This document shows, piece by piece, positions 1 through 6,866 of a DNA stretch of 64,000 bases. The number at the start of each line of letters is the position of its first letter. Positions within the stretch are counted from its first letter, which is position 1. Position numbers and translations under genes: made by a program. Source of the stretch: Dyadobacter tibetensis Y620-1 (GTDB lineage: Bacteria > Bacteroidota > Bacteroidia > Cytophagales > Spirosomataceae); assembly GCF_000566685.1 (NCBI RefSeq), contig NZ_AZQN01000008.1, positions 1 to 64,000 of the forward strand, given 5' to 3'. The notes below the pieces were generated by a model. The model was not told the origin of the DNA. It was given only the letters and a program-made list of their open reading frames with translations, and ran no database searches.

Positions 1-23
1 AGGGACTGTGTCGTAAACATAAC

Positions 24-120
24 ACCTAACGTTTCGGGGCTTTGCGATGGTGGGGCAATCGAAGCACAAATCTTCAACTTTGCAGTTTCGCCCCACTATT
101 GCAAAACCCTTGTTAGCGGT
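24..120 (-). repeat. attC-like inverted-repeat site A
   Basis: Long imperfect inverted repeat: the left arm (24-56) pairs with the right arm (90-120), leaving a loop at about 57-89. Read on the minus strand, the site follows the stop of the Abi-like gene and begins with ACCGCTAAC (120-112). It ends with GTTAGGTG at the left, which fits the integron core-site form GTTRRRY. The arms pair with a few mismatches and unpaired bases, as attC stems do. That the site is an integron attC is an inference from structure and gene layout; no active integrase is seen here. Confidence 0.7.
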
Positions 121-166
121 TCGGTTTTATTTTTCTAATTCTTTTTGCTTTCATTTTTTAGGTCGT

Positions 167-994
167 TTAGAATGGCAGGTCGTCCGATAATTCTTGAGCT
201 TTTTCTTGTTCATTAACCTTATTCATTTGTGTTTCTATAAACTCAATAAATTTTATTGTACTTGATATGTTATTAAAGATTAAAACACTTTCGTGATAGT
301 TAAGAACAGGATTGTCGTGGGCAAAACTTTTATTGTTTCGTATGTCGTTAAATGCTTCAATGATGTTGATTGAGTATTTTAAAATTTTTTCTGACATTGA
401 CGATTCAATATGTTTCTTGTCCACAATAAACTTTACATATTTTCCAAATACAGCGTTTAGTGAGTCAGCTTTATCATAAGAGATATTGTGTTTGTCACAT
501 AATTCTCTTAAATATTTGAACGTGAAAGTATGAAGTCTATCTAATGCAACCTCGGGTTCATTTCTTTCAATACTTTCTCTAATTGATTTTGCAAGTAGTT
601 TAAAGTCACGGTCGTCAGCATTTGGTTTGATTGCATCAATATGTTCAACAATACTCTCTTGTTTTAATCTGTCAGCGATTTTTACGCACTCTTTATAGAG
701 ATTTTCGTCATGGTGGTAGTCGATTTCGCCTGTGTGAACTTTTGAAAGCCAATAATCACAGAATGCAGATAACAATTTGCCAAATGTATAATTTGATTCA
801 ACTTTAATAAATTGCCTAAGTCGGTTAGCTTTTGAATTTGAACTGTAATGATATTTAGGGTCGTTAATGTCTAAACCAACAGCTTCACCAACAAACTCTT
901 GAAAAGTTCGGTCGGAAAAGTCCATAACATAGCCACTTTTCATTCCCAAAAAGTTCTCAATGTTCGCTTTTTCTATGTATGTCAAGTCTGCCAT
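167..994 (-). CDS. Abortive-infection C-terminal-like (HEPN-like) cassette protein
   Basis: A 275-residue soluble protein with no signal peptide. The C-terminal half (about 145-265) resembles the abortive infection protein-like C-terminal domain. It carries R219-N-N-K-S-F-A-H226, which fits the HEPN ribonuclease motif R-x(4-6)-H, so RNA cleavage during phage infection is a plausible but unproven role. The N-terminal 130 residues are not recognised. The gene fills one repeat-bounded cassette: the ATG lies 32 bases after the minus-strand core GTTAGCGGT, and the stop lies about 47 bases before the next core. It is AT-rich compared with genes to the right and has no obvious promoter of its own. 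I am fairly sure it is a real gene and moderately sure of the family. Confidence 0.78.
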   Translation of the reverse strand: MADLTYIEKANIENFLGMKSGYVMDFSDRTFQEFVGEAVGLDINDPKYHYSSNSKANRLRQFIKVESNYTFGKLLSAFCDYWLSKVHTGEIDYHHDENLYKECVKIADRLKQESIVEHIDAIKPNADDRDFKLLAKSIRESIERNEPEVALDRLHTFTFKYLRELCDKHNISYDKADSLNAVFGKYVKFIVDKKHIESSMSEKILKYSINIIEAFNDIRNNKSFAHDNPVLNYHESVLIFNNISSTIKFIEFIETQMNKVNEQEKAQELSDDLPF

Positions 995-1025
995 TTTCTT
1001 TCATTTTTTGGGTCGCTCTAAACTG

Positions 1026-1163
1026 ACCGCTAACGGTTTTCGGCTTGGCGATGTGGCGGATATTTAGCACAAAAGTTCAATGGAATTACTGCTGTTGAAC
1101 CTTGCACAAATGTTTTATAGAAGCACTTCAGCCGCCATATTGCCAAACCGATGTTACCAGCAG
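1026..1163 (-). repeat. attC-like inverted-repeat site B
   Basis: Inverted repeat between the AIPR and Abi-like genes. Arms at about 1038-1059 (GGCTTGGCGATGTGGCGG core) and 1131-1150 pair imperfectly around a loop of about 70 bases. On the minus strand it opens with CTGCTGGTAAC (1163-1153), touching the AIPR stop codon, and closes with GTTAGCGGT (1034-1026), which begins the next cassette. The two outer cores do not match each other. Each instead matches the far end of its own cassette, as expected when the recombination point lies at G/TT inside the core. Confidence 0.72.
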
Positions 1164-2870
1164 TTATTTTTCAATGTAATCTATCAAATTTTTTGTTTTA
1201 GATACTAATTTAACGTCTTGTTTGTCTGCCTTATCAAAGTCAGCTTCCTCTATCACTTTACAACACTTCTTAAAGGCTTTAATTGCTTTATCGTCATCAT
1301 ATAAAATATCTAATAAAACTTTACAATATTGTTCCATTTTTTTGCTATTTAATCTTGGCATATCTTCCTTTTCATTCAGCATTCTAAATAGCATAAGTAA
1401 GTGAAATTTTACTTTTCTGTAGCTTGAATCCACTAAACCACGTTTAAATAAAGTTTCTAATTTATAATAAGCATAAGCACTTGTATAATATGGAAAATAA
1501 GAATGGTTATTATCAAAAATTTGAATTTTACCATCATTTAACTTCCTGACAATTGAACCGAAGTAACTTGTTACATTATGTGGTTCATTTAAAAACATAC
1601 CAGCAAACGACTTAATTTGATATGGTACTGTTATTACTCTTGACTTGATTACAGTTGTGTCAGAATTATACTGTTTTGAACGTCTTTCATAATAAAGCTT
1701 GTTATCATTTTCATAAGAGTTATAAAATTGTTCTAAACTTCTTTGAAATTGAGTTAAAGAAGCCAATTGTTCCTTTTTAATAGGAGTTTGATTGTTTGTC
1801 GCTAAAGTAATTCTTGTTTTTATTTCATCATCTTCGGTTGCTATTAATTTAATTGGTATAACAACGTTAGGTGTATTAGTACTGTTTCTATTGTTATATA
1901 AAACATTACTTGTCTGACATCCATTTACAATCTGATAATCAGTAATTGTAAATTGATTACCAGTTGGAGAAATTTTACTGGCAACTATTGTTATTCCATT
2001 GTTTAGAACACTAAATATTTCTGAACCTTCGTTTGTAATAGTGGAAGCAATGCCACTATTAACATCATTATTTTCTCCTTGAAAATCTCTTACATTATCC
2101 TCAAAAACATTTAAAAGATTTTGGTCTTCATTCGCAACAATTTTCAAAAATTCTGAATATGGAATTAAACCGATGTACGCCTCTGATATTCCAGAAATTT
2201 CTGGAATTGTCAACCTATTTGTAAAAGTTATAGTTGTACTTACGCTTTCTTTTGTTTTTCTGTAATAAGTAGCTAATTCTCTTGCACCAATCGGTATAAT
2301 ATCAATTGAATCAAATAAGTTTGTGCTTTCTAAATCCTCTTTGCCAGATTCAATTATTGCAATCAAATTTGTATCACCAACCCATTTTCCTGTTGTAACA
2401 TAAAATAATTTACAAGTAGGATTGTTTTTCAATTTAGGTGCATTATTATAGATGTGATTTGCTAAATCTGCGAATTTTTGCAACGATTCATTTCTTCTAA
2501 ATTTGGGAGAAATTGAAAAGAAATCTTTAACACCAAAAATAAAAGTATTTAATTCGGAAGTTGAAAAATTGGAAGATGTTTTTGACTGAATAAAGGTAAA
2601 ATCTACTTCTATTGTTCCATTTTTTTCAATAAGGTCATCAATTTCTTCTGTATTTTCAACTAAAACTCCGTTCACAATAATTGATATTCCGTCGACACCT
2701 GTATCATCACCATCACCAATTGTCACAAAGTTTAAGTCAAAAGTTTTATTATATTCATTAGAAATTATTGAATAATTAGCTAGTTTTTCAAAATCTTTTG
2801 ATTCTCCTTGTGAAGTTAATTCTTCGGTTTCTAAAAGTTCTTTGATAAAGCTTTGTGTAATTCTATCCAT
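1164..2870 (-). CDS. AIPR-family abortive phage resistance protein
   Basis: A 568-residue protein matching the AIPR (abortive infection phage resistance) family. The conserved core is F256-EDNVRDFQG, then NNGITIV (290-296) and YQIVNGCQT (312-320). The N-terminus carries GVDGI (58-62) followed by FIQSK (93-97), which fits a Mrr-like PD-(D/E)xK nuclease with a Q-x-K variant, so DNA cleavage is the likely effector activity. The family is known from phage-defence loci. The exact trigger and target cannot be read here. The gene occupies its own repeat-bounded cassette: the ATG lies 17 bases after the core GTTACCAGCA, and the stop abuts the next core. It is visibly AT-rich, consistent with transfer. 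Confidence 0.85.
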   Translation of the reverse strand: MDRITQSFIKELLETEELTSQGESKDFEKLANYSIISNEYNKTFDLNFVTIGDGDDTGVDGISIIVNGVLVENTEEIDDLIEKNGTIEVDFTFIQSKTSSNFSTSELNTFIFGVKDFFSISPKFRRNESLQKFADLANHIYNNAPKLKNNPTCKLFYVTTGKWVGDTNLIAIIESGKEDLESTNLFDSIDIIPIGARELATYYRKTKESVSTTITFTNRLTIPEISGISEAYIGLIPYSEFLKIVANEDQNLLNVFEDNVRDFQGENNDVNSGIASTITNEGSEIFSVLNNGITIVASKISPTGNQFTITDYQIVNGCQTSNVLYNNRNSTNTPNVVIPIKLIATEDDEIKTRITLATNNQTPIKKEQLASLTQFQRSLEQFYNSYENDNKLYYERRSKQYNSDTTVIKSRVITVPYQIKSFAGMFLNEPHNVTSYFGSIVRKLNDGKIQIFDNNHSYFPYYTSAYAYYKLETLFKRGLVDSSYRKVKFHLLMLFRMLNEKEDMPRLNSKKMEQYCKVLLDILYDDDKAIKAFKKCCKVIEEADFDKADKQDVKLVSKTKNLIDYIEK

Positions 2871-2886
2871 AGTGTTTTTTTATAAT

Positions 2887-3023
2887 TGCTGGTAACGGTT
2901 TCGGGCTTGGCGAAGGTGGCGATTTTCACCACAAATGTTGATGCAGAGAACCAAACTTTGATTAACCACAAATGTGTCTGCGGAGCACTGAACCGCCACT
3001 TTTGCCAAACCCGTGTTAGCGGT
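2887..3023 (-). repeat. attC-like inverted-repeat site C
   Basis: Inverted repeat between the DUF5677-like and AIPR genes. The arm TTGGCGAAGGTGGCG (2907-2921) pairs with CGCCACTTTTGCCAA (2994-3008), with two mismatches, around a loop that itself contains repeated CACAAATG words. Read on the minus strand it opens with ACCGCTAAC (3023-3015) and closes with GTTACCAGCA (2896-2887). The outer cores differ from each other but match the opposite ends of their own cassettes. It is the clearest of the three sites. Confidence 0.75.
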
Positions 3024-3025
3024 AG

Positions 3026-3886
3026 TTACTTCTCATGATTTCTAATTACCTTATTCAATACTCTAAAAATGTCACTAGGCCGATTAATATTTAACTCTTC
3101 AAAAGTCACTAGTTCAGGGTAAAAATCTTCCTCCGAGAATGACTTTTTAATTTTCTTGACAATTGTCATAAATGCAGCATCTAAATTCAATTCTGTTTTA
3201 AATGTCATGGAAAATTCCACAAACAATAGTGCAGCATAAAACTTATTGAACTGTTCGTAATACTTATGGAAATTCGAAGAGGAAAAAACGGTCGGCCCCC
3301 ATTTACCGTCTTTATCTGTATCATACCATCCCATTCGTAAAAGTATATTGGGACTAAAATGTACCATCCTTGATGTTGCGTGGTAAAAGAAGTCATATAG
3401 TTGTTTTAATTCTCCGTCAATGGCCATATGCTCTACACTCGGGAAAATTCGGTCTTTACTCAACCCATTTTTTTGCATTATTGCTTTTAATCGGTTTTCT
3501 AATGCTTCAATTTCTGGTCTAGTATCTTCCTGCTTTGGGGAAATTTGGTCTGGAACAACTCGATTAAAGTATGCTGTCTGAGCCTCAATTGAGGTTTTCA
3601 GAAGATATTGCATATATATTAACATTAATTCATCCCTATCAGATGTAAAGTACTTTCTAAGGTACTTCAGAACTATTAGGTCTTCGCAAATACCTCTTAA
3701 AAATGGTGTAAGAAAAAATGAGTTTTCAATGGAATTGTCACTTTGAATGAAGTGATTATACTCTATACATTTTGCAAAAGCAGCCTTAATAACACAAACA
3801 AAACTTTCATTAAGGTTTTCTGTTGGATGAGAATTGTAGTTCTTTAATTTCTCAAACAGTTCTATAAATTCATCCTTAAAGTTCAT
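3026..3886 (-). CDS. DUF5677-like hypothetical cassette protein
   Basis: A soluble, mostly helical protein of 286 residues from the ATG at 3886. A GTG at 3916 in the same frame would overlap the cassette core and is less likely. The pattern resembles DUF5677-type proteins: R-x-I-C-E-D with a following hydrophobic helix near residue 80, and a late HATSRMVH motif near residue 170. That assignment is tentative and no biochemical role is known to me. It is the first complete cassette after the decayed recombinase, in the same orientation as the other two. Its ends GTTAGCGGT (3914-3906) and ACCGCTAAC (3023-3015) are exact reverse complements. A defence role is inferred from its neighbours only. 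Confidence 0.72.
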   Translation of the reverse strand: MNFKDEFIELFEKLKNYNSHPTENLNESFVCVIKAAFAKCIEYNHFIQSDNSIENSFFLTPFLRGICEDLIVLKYLRKYFTSDRDELMLIYMQYLLKTSIEAQTAYFNRVVPDQISPKQEDTRPEIEALENRLKAIMQKNGLSKDRIFPSVEHMAIDGELKQLYDFFYHATSRMVHFSPNILLRMGWYDTDKDGKWGPTVFSSSNFHKYYEQFNKFYAALLFVEFSMTFKTELNLDAAFMTIVKKIKKSFSEEDFYPELVTFEELNINRPSDIFRVLNKVIRNHEK

Positions 3887-3905
3887 CTTTCCGTGTTGTT
3901 TAATT

Positions 3906-3914
3906 ACCGCTAAC
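3906..3914 (-). repeat. Cassette/platform junction core (possible attI-side half site)
   Basis: The nonamer ACCGCTAAC marks the outer end of the cassette array. On the minus strand it reads GTTAGCGGT and starts the DUF5677 cassette. Unlike the other three cores it has no long inverted repeat on its outer side; the flank to 4020 is unrelated AT-rich DNA. In an integron this position corresponds to the attI x attC junction. The flank 3917-4020 contains no gene I can support. Confidence 0.5.
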
Positions 3915-4020
3915 ACTGTTATTTACGGCACTAGTTGCGTCTATATCGTATTAGTCAGTAGGTTTCTCTACAATTATATCGAAATTTTCAAGAAAACAAG
4001 CCGTGCATTGGGCGGTTTTG

Positions 4021-4263
4021 TTATTGGCGAACAATATATATTAATATATTGAGGTATACAAGTGCCAGGTCCCAGCTTTTTTTAATAACTCGAAGTTCCA
4101 CCCCTTCTTGTAGAATATTCCGGGAGGTGGGATCCGTCGCGAAAGGGTTCCTCAGGATATCCACTGTATACCAGACATTTAAGACGCTTTTCTCCACCGC
4201 AGTTCTCAATACATTTTAAATGCTTTTGGTATAATATCCCCCCTCCTCTTTAATGCGGCTTTA
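4021..4263 (-). pseudogene. Decayed tyrosine recombinase (integrase) C-terminal remnant
   Basis: The minus-strand translation gives GGYYTKSI, an in-frame TAA (4216-4218), NVLRTAVEKSVLNV, then DILRNPFAT and ILQEGVELRVIKK, ending with LIYIVRQ. This follows the C-terminal tyrosine-recombinase plan: S-IQ-x2-L-x2-A, then LRHSFATHLLE-G-x-LR-x-IQ, then LGH...T-x-IY. The catalytic His and the LGH box are lost and a few residues are inserted after FAT, so it cannot be active. Nothing recognisable remains upstream. It points the same way as the cassette array and ends about 107 bases from the first cassette core. Whether it was an IntI or another XerC/D-like integrase cannot be decided from this fragment. 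Confidence 0.65.
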
Positions 4264-4517
4264 GTCTGGTAATTCCAGAGAATGAAGTACTAATGGACAG
4301 AAACCAGCCCGATGCCAAATCATCAGATCCTTTTTTGAAATTGCCTCTCAAAGCCGTTGTAATCCTTACTTATTCTATACACCATACTTAAAATATATAT
4401 ATGGGCAATACGAATTACGGTAAACCATATACGTGTTTACCAGTACTTGAAAAAATTCGCTTTATGTCTCTAGTCAAAGTAGGAGTCGTTGGGCTAGCTT
4501 CCCATTTCAGCGACAAG

Positions 4518-4549
4518 AAAAAAAAGCCGTCTCAGATAAACGAGACGGC
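4518..4549 (-). terminator. Rho-independent terminator without an obvious gene
   Basis: A perfect 8-bp stem GCCGTCTC/GAGACGGC (4526-4533 and 4542-4549) is followed on the minus strand by eight T residues. No intact minus-strand gene ends just upstream of it. It may be left over from a gene replaced by the relics to its right, or it may end an unrecognised small RNA. Confidence 0.7.
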
Positions 4550-4616
4550 CGTATGGGTGCTGGTCATCAACGCTTCATCGCTAAAAGCAGAAAACCCTTC
4601 CTTTGTGATGATTAAG

Positions 4617-4950
4617 ATGGGGAAACCAAGAATTTATAGAAGGTCAAAAGAAAGCCCATTGGTTGGAATAGTAATTCCGACTGTAGAAGAGGTCGTGGAG
4701 GCAATTGCAAAAAGAGACAAAACAAGAACATTCCTAGTGGGAGCTATGCACTGAGAATGCCCTTGGATTAAGTACACAGCTTCCAATGAAAATTGTCCTT
4801 TTAACCGATGGATCACCACGCGAAATCCCATTGGATTGGCGGACCATTAATTTTAAAAAGGTCCCGCCTAAGCATCTTCTTGCAAAGGGGAAAGTTAGCA
4901 GGCTGGCCGTACAAGCCCTCAAGGAACTTGGCGCAAAGGTTGCTCCGTAA
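4617..4950 (+). pseudogene. DUF6088 / AbiEi-like type IV antitoxin remnant
   Basis: The plus strand encodes GKPRIYRRSKESPLVG, then PTVEEVVEAIAKRDKTR in one frame up to a stop at 4752-4754. It resumes in another frame with NALGLSTQLP, KIVLLTDGSPREIP, PPKHLLAKGK and AVQALKELGAK up to 4950. The series matches the middle and end of the DUF6088 family (AbiEi-type antitoxin-like regulators), in particular the LGLSTQ and LTDGSPR boxes. One or two small indels near 4742-4756 break the frame, and the N-terminal DNA-binding half is missing. It is therefore a dead gene. The coding-like DNA just upstream (4401-4616) is not part of the family and contains a terminator. Confidence 0.7.
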
Positions 4951-4966
4951 GGATTAATCCTTACGG
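4945..4966. repeat. Perfect 22-bp palindrome
   Basis: CCGTAAGGATT followed at once by its reverse complement AATCCTTACGG. It overlaps the stop codon of the DUF6088 relic and lies at the seam with the transposase relic. It could be a terminator stem without a T-tract or a recombination scar; no loop separates the arms. Confidence 0.6.
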
Positions 4967-5012
4967 ATCTGCCGGTTGTTCGCCTTTAACGAAGAGTAAG
5001 GAGAACAAAGGT

Positions 5013-5174
5013 GAAATTGAAACACACCGTCCTGGCTACCTTGGCACCCAAGATATTCATTACGTGGGTTATCTTAAATGGGCCGGGAAGATTTATCCCG
5101 GCGGGGAACCGCAGCAAATATTCTTAGATTCAAATAGCCATGTAACTTTTGCAAAGATAAATGATCGCAAGTAA
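5013..5174 (+). pseudogene. IS481-like transposase fragment
   Basis: About 53 codons read EIETHRPGYLGTQDIHYVG, then YLKWAGKIY, then IFLDSNSHVTFAKINDRK before a TAA. This matches the start of the DDE catalytic domain of IS481/IS3-type integrases, which commonly read RPGYLGAQDT-YYVG-x-KGVGKIYQQTFIDTYS-x-VAFAKLYDRK. The first Asp (in QDI) and the second (in LDS) are kept. The Y-Q-Q-T stretch carries a small in-frame insertion, and no N-terminal helix-turn-helix or C-terminal catalytic Glu is present. It is a relic only. It joins a graveyard of mobile DNA between the cassette array and the chromosomal genes. Confidence 0.68.
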
Positions 5175-5179
5175 CCTCC

Positions 5180-5380
5180 TTAACGATCTGCCGACAATTT
5201 CGTATCGTCCTCCTTTCCTGAATCCTCTTCAGGAGAGGTCTTTTTCGCATTCTCAGCCGGATCGTTAGGCAGTGAACCCGTTTCTTCTCTTCCTGCTTTT
5301 TCGTAGGTACCCTCCTGGATTTTTATATTTAGCTCGTCAGGATTCTTTAATTTCTTTCCTGGCTCTTCTTGATTTTGCAT
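5180..5380 (-). CDS. Small hydrophilic hypothetical protein
   Basis: A 66-residue highly charged protein rich in Glu, Lys, Asp and Pro, with no Cys, no signal and no membrane segment; likely disordered. It starts at an ATG with no clear ribosome binding site, which is common in Bacteroidota. Short acidic proteins of this type are frequent and uncharacterised in Cytophagales. It directly borders the relics to its left and may be the first resident gene of the backbone. No function can be given. Confidence 0.5.
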   Translation of the reverse strand: MQNQEEPGKKLKNPDELNIKIQEGTYEKAGREETGSLPNDPAENAKKTSPEEDSGKEDDTKLSADR

Positions 5381-5556
5381 AACGTATATGTTTGGTTAAT
5401 ACGATATACTGACTATCAAAATCCGTGCCAAGGAAAGTGGTTCCGCGAAGGGAGGCGCCGCAGCAGGTCTACTCAATAGAATTATACTAACCAGTGAATT
5501 TATAGCTGATATGCCGTTACCTTCATTTCTGAATCGTCGTAACGGAGAATGCCTTT

Positions 5557-6135
5557 CTAGGTTCCTGAGAACGGATAACGCTGTCCCGTCATTTTGTTTT
5601 GTAGAACAGCACTGAAGGAACAGGTAATATTAATGGCTTGAATACCGTAAGTGACGACCAACCTGGATTTAGGAGGTACGTTGAAAGTGACGCCTTCAGT
5701 ACTGCGAGAGACTAGATTATAAGGCTTATGATTCACTTGTTGGTTAAAAGGAAATTTTTCGGGAAACAAATTCACCATACCATCCGAATTCCAATTCTGG
5801 GGAACACTTACCAAAAAGTCGTCCAGATTTACATCTTTAGGTAAAGCGTCCAAATTGGTCAGTTGAAATTGGGATGTTTTTACAAGTTCATTTAAATTAC
5901 CCGTAAAACTCTGAACATTTACAGTCTGGCCCGGATTGTAATAGGTAGTGTCCTTCAAGGCAACACGTGTACTATCCATCATATCGCTGCTATCCATATA
6001 ATACTTAAATTCCTCAATAAAATATGCTGCTGTCGCCGATTCTTCTGGCTCAACCTTATCAGACTTGGAACAGGAAGAGATTAGAACTCCGCCCAATATT
6101 GTCATCATTAATAGCTTATAATAGATACGGCGCAT
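5557..6135 (-). CDS. Hypothetical lipoprotein
   Basis: A 192-residue protein with a lipoprotein signal (MRRIYYKLLMM... and lipobox ISSC at about residues 19-22), so it is probably anchored in the outer or inner membrane. The mature part has no recognisable domain and ends in a beta-rich stretch. Its stop lies near 5557 and the 5381-5556 interval shows nothing else. It lies next to the metal-related membrane gene in the same orientation, about 96 bases downstream, so the two could be co-transcribed. Role unknown. Confidence 0.72.
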   Translation of the reverse strand: MRRIYYKLLMMTILGGVLISSCSKSDKVEPEESATAAYFIEEFKYYMDSSDMMDSTRVALKDTTYYNPGQTVNVQSFTGNLNELVKTSQFQLTNLDALPKDVNLDDFLVSVPQNWNSDGMVNLFPEKFPFNQQVNHKPYNLVSRSTEGVTFNVPPKSRLVVTYGIQAINITCSFSAVLQNKMTGQRYPFSGT

Positions 6136-6231
6136 ATACGTATTTGATTGGGTTAATAGGATAGCTTATTTAGGTATACATTGGTTACATTCAAATATAG
6201 TTATATTATTCTGGTTTTTCAATTTCACATT

Positions 6232-6792
6232 TTATTCCTGCAGTGTTACATCGTAGCCCTTTTGTAAAAGCACCCGCATGATCTCCTCTCTACTAGTCGT
6301 CTCCTTATGGTAAGTAATCCAAATACGCTTATCTTTTATTGCGAGACTACTAGTCCGGATCCCGTTTATAAGTGCCAAATCCTTCTTTACATAATTAACT
6401 TCAAATGGCTCATTAATTTTAATTTGTATGCGGCGATGGGTCTTAAAGAACTGAAATTGCTGCTGGGCAATCTGTTGATTTTCATTGTGGAAAGGTTCAA
6501 AATAACCTATAGCCAAGGTAGATGCCGCTACCATCCAGCCGATGTAATAAATCATTCGATCGGCATTCGAATGAAAACGCCCTTTCCCAAAATGATGCCG
6601 GATTAGTTTTATACTCAGATAAATCAACATACAGCTTTGAAGAAATAAAATATAAGGACTGTATTCTACCCAGAAAGAAAATTGGGGTAGTGTGCCGCCG
6701 GCTATGGCTAAAATAGGAACGAGGCAACATCCGATATGGGCTAGAAACAGGAGAACTGCTGCGGATAACGAGGGAATAGATTTGAAAATCAT
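6232..6792 (-). CDS. Membrane protein with HMA-like C-terminal domain
   Basis: A 186-residue protein. Its N-terminal 100 residues hold three or four membrane helices, the first with the H-x-G-C-C-L-V-P motif (residues 19-26), reminiscent of the Cys-Cys-Pro segment of MerC/MerT-type mercury importers. Residues 120-186 have the length and beta-alpha pattern of a heavy-metal-associated (HMA) domain but lack the usual C-x-x-C. This suggests metal transport or sensing at the inner membrane; the metal cannot be told. It starts 41 bases from a 7-1-7 palindrome shared with the divergent His-rich lipoprotein gene, so control by a metal-responsive repressor is likely. Confidence 0.72.
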   Translation of the reverse strand: MIFKSIPSLSAAVLLFLAHIGCCLVPILAIAGGTLPQFSFWVEYSPYILFLQSCMLIYLSIKLIRHHFGKGRFHSNADRMIYYIGWMVAASTLAIGYFEPFHNENQQIAQQQFQFFKTHRRIQIKINEPFEVNYVKKDLALINGIRTSSLAIKDKRIWITYHKETTSREEIMRVLLQKGYDVTLQE

Positions 6793-6832
6793 ATCAATCT
6801 AGGCTTATGGTTTCATACATTTTGACAATATT

Positions 6833-6847
6833 TGCAACATTGTTGCA
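6833..6847. promoter_or_regulatory. 7-1-7 palindromic operator (Fur-family-like), copy 1
   Basis: TGCAACA-T-TGTTGCA, a perfect 7-1-7 inverted repeat between the divergent HMA-like membrane gene and the His-rich lipoprotein gene. The 7-1-7 geometry is typical of Fur-family repressors (Fur, Zur, Mur, PerR). A TTGACA-like hexamer lies just upstream at 6822-6827. The same motif occurs twice more in front of the ABC operon. Confidence 0.62.
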
Positions 6848-6866
6848 TTTACTAAAGTTCATACCT

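Noticed and set aside
20-3023. CRISPR-like direct repeats
   Set aside because: The repeats are long inverted repeats with variable loops, spaced by whole genes, and have no short uniform spacers.
4401-4616. Long plus-strand open frame upstream of the DUF6088 relic
   Set aside because: It contains a minus-strand terminator hairpin and its translation has no family likeness; only the part from 4617 on is a recognisable relic.
6807-6866. Upstream ATG of the His-rich lipoprotein frame
   Set aside because: It would run through the operator and bury the lipoprotein signal; the ATG at 6867 gives a proper signal and lipobox.
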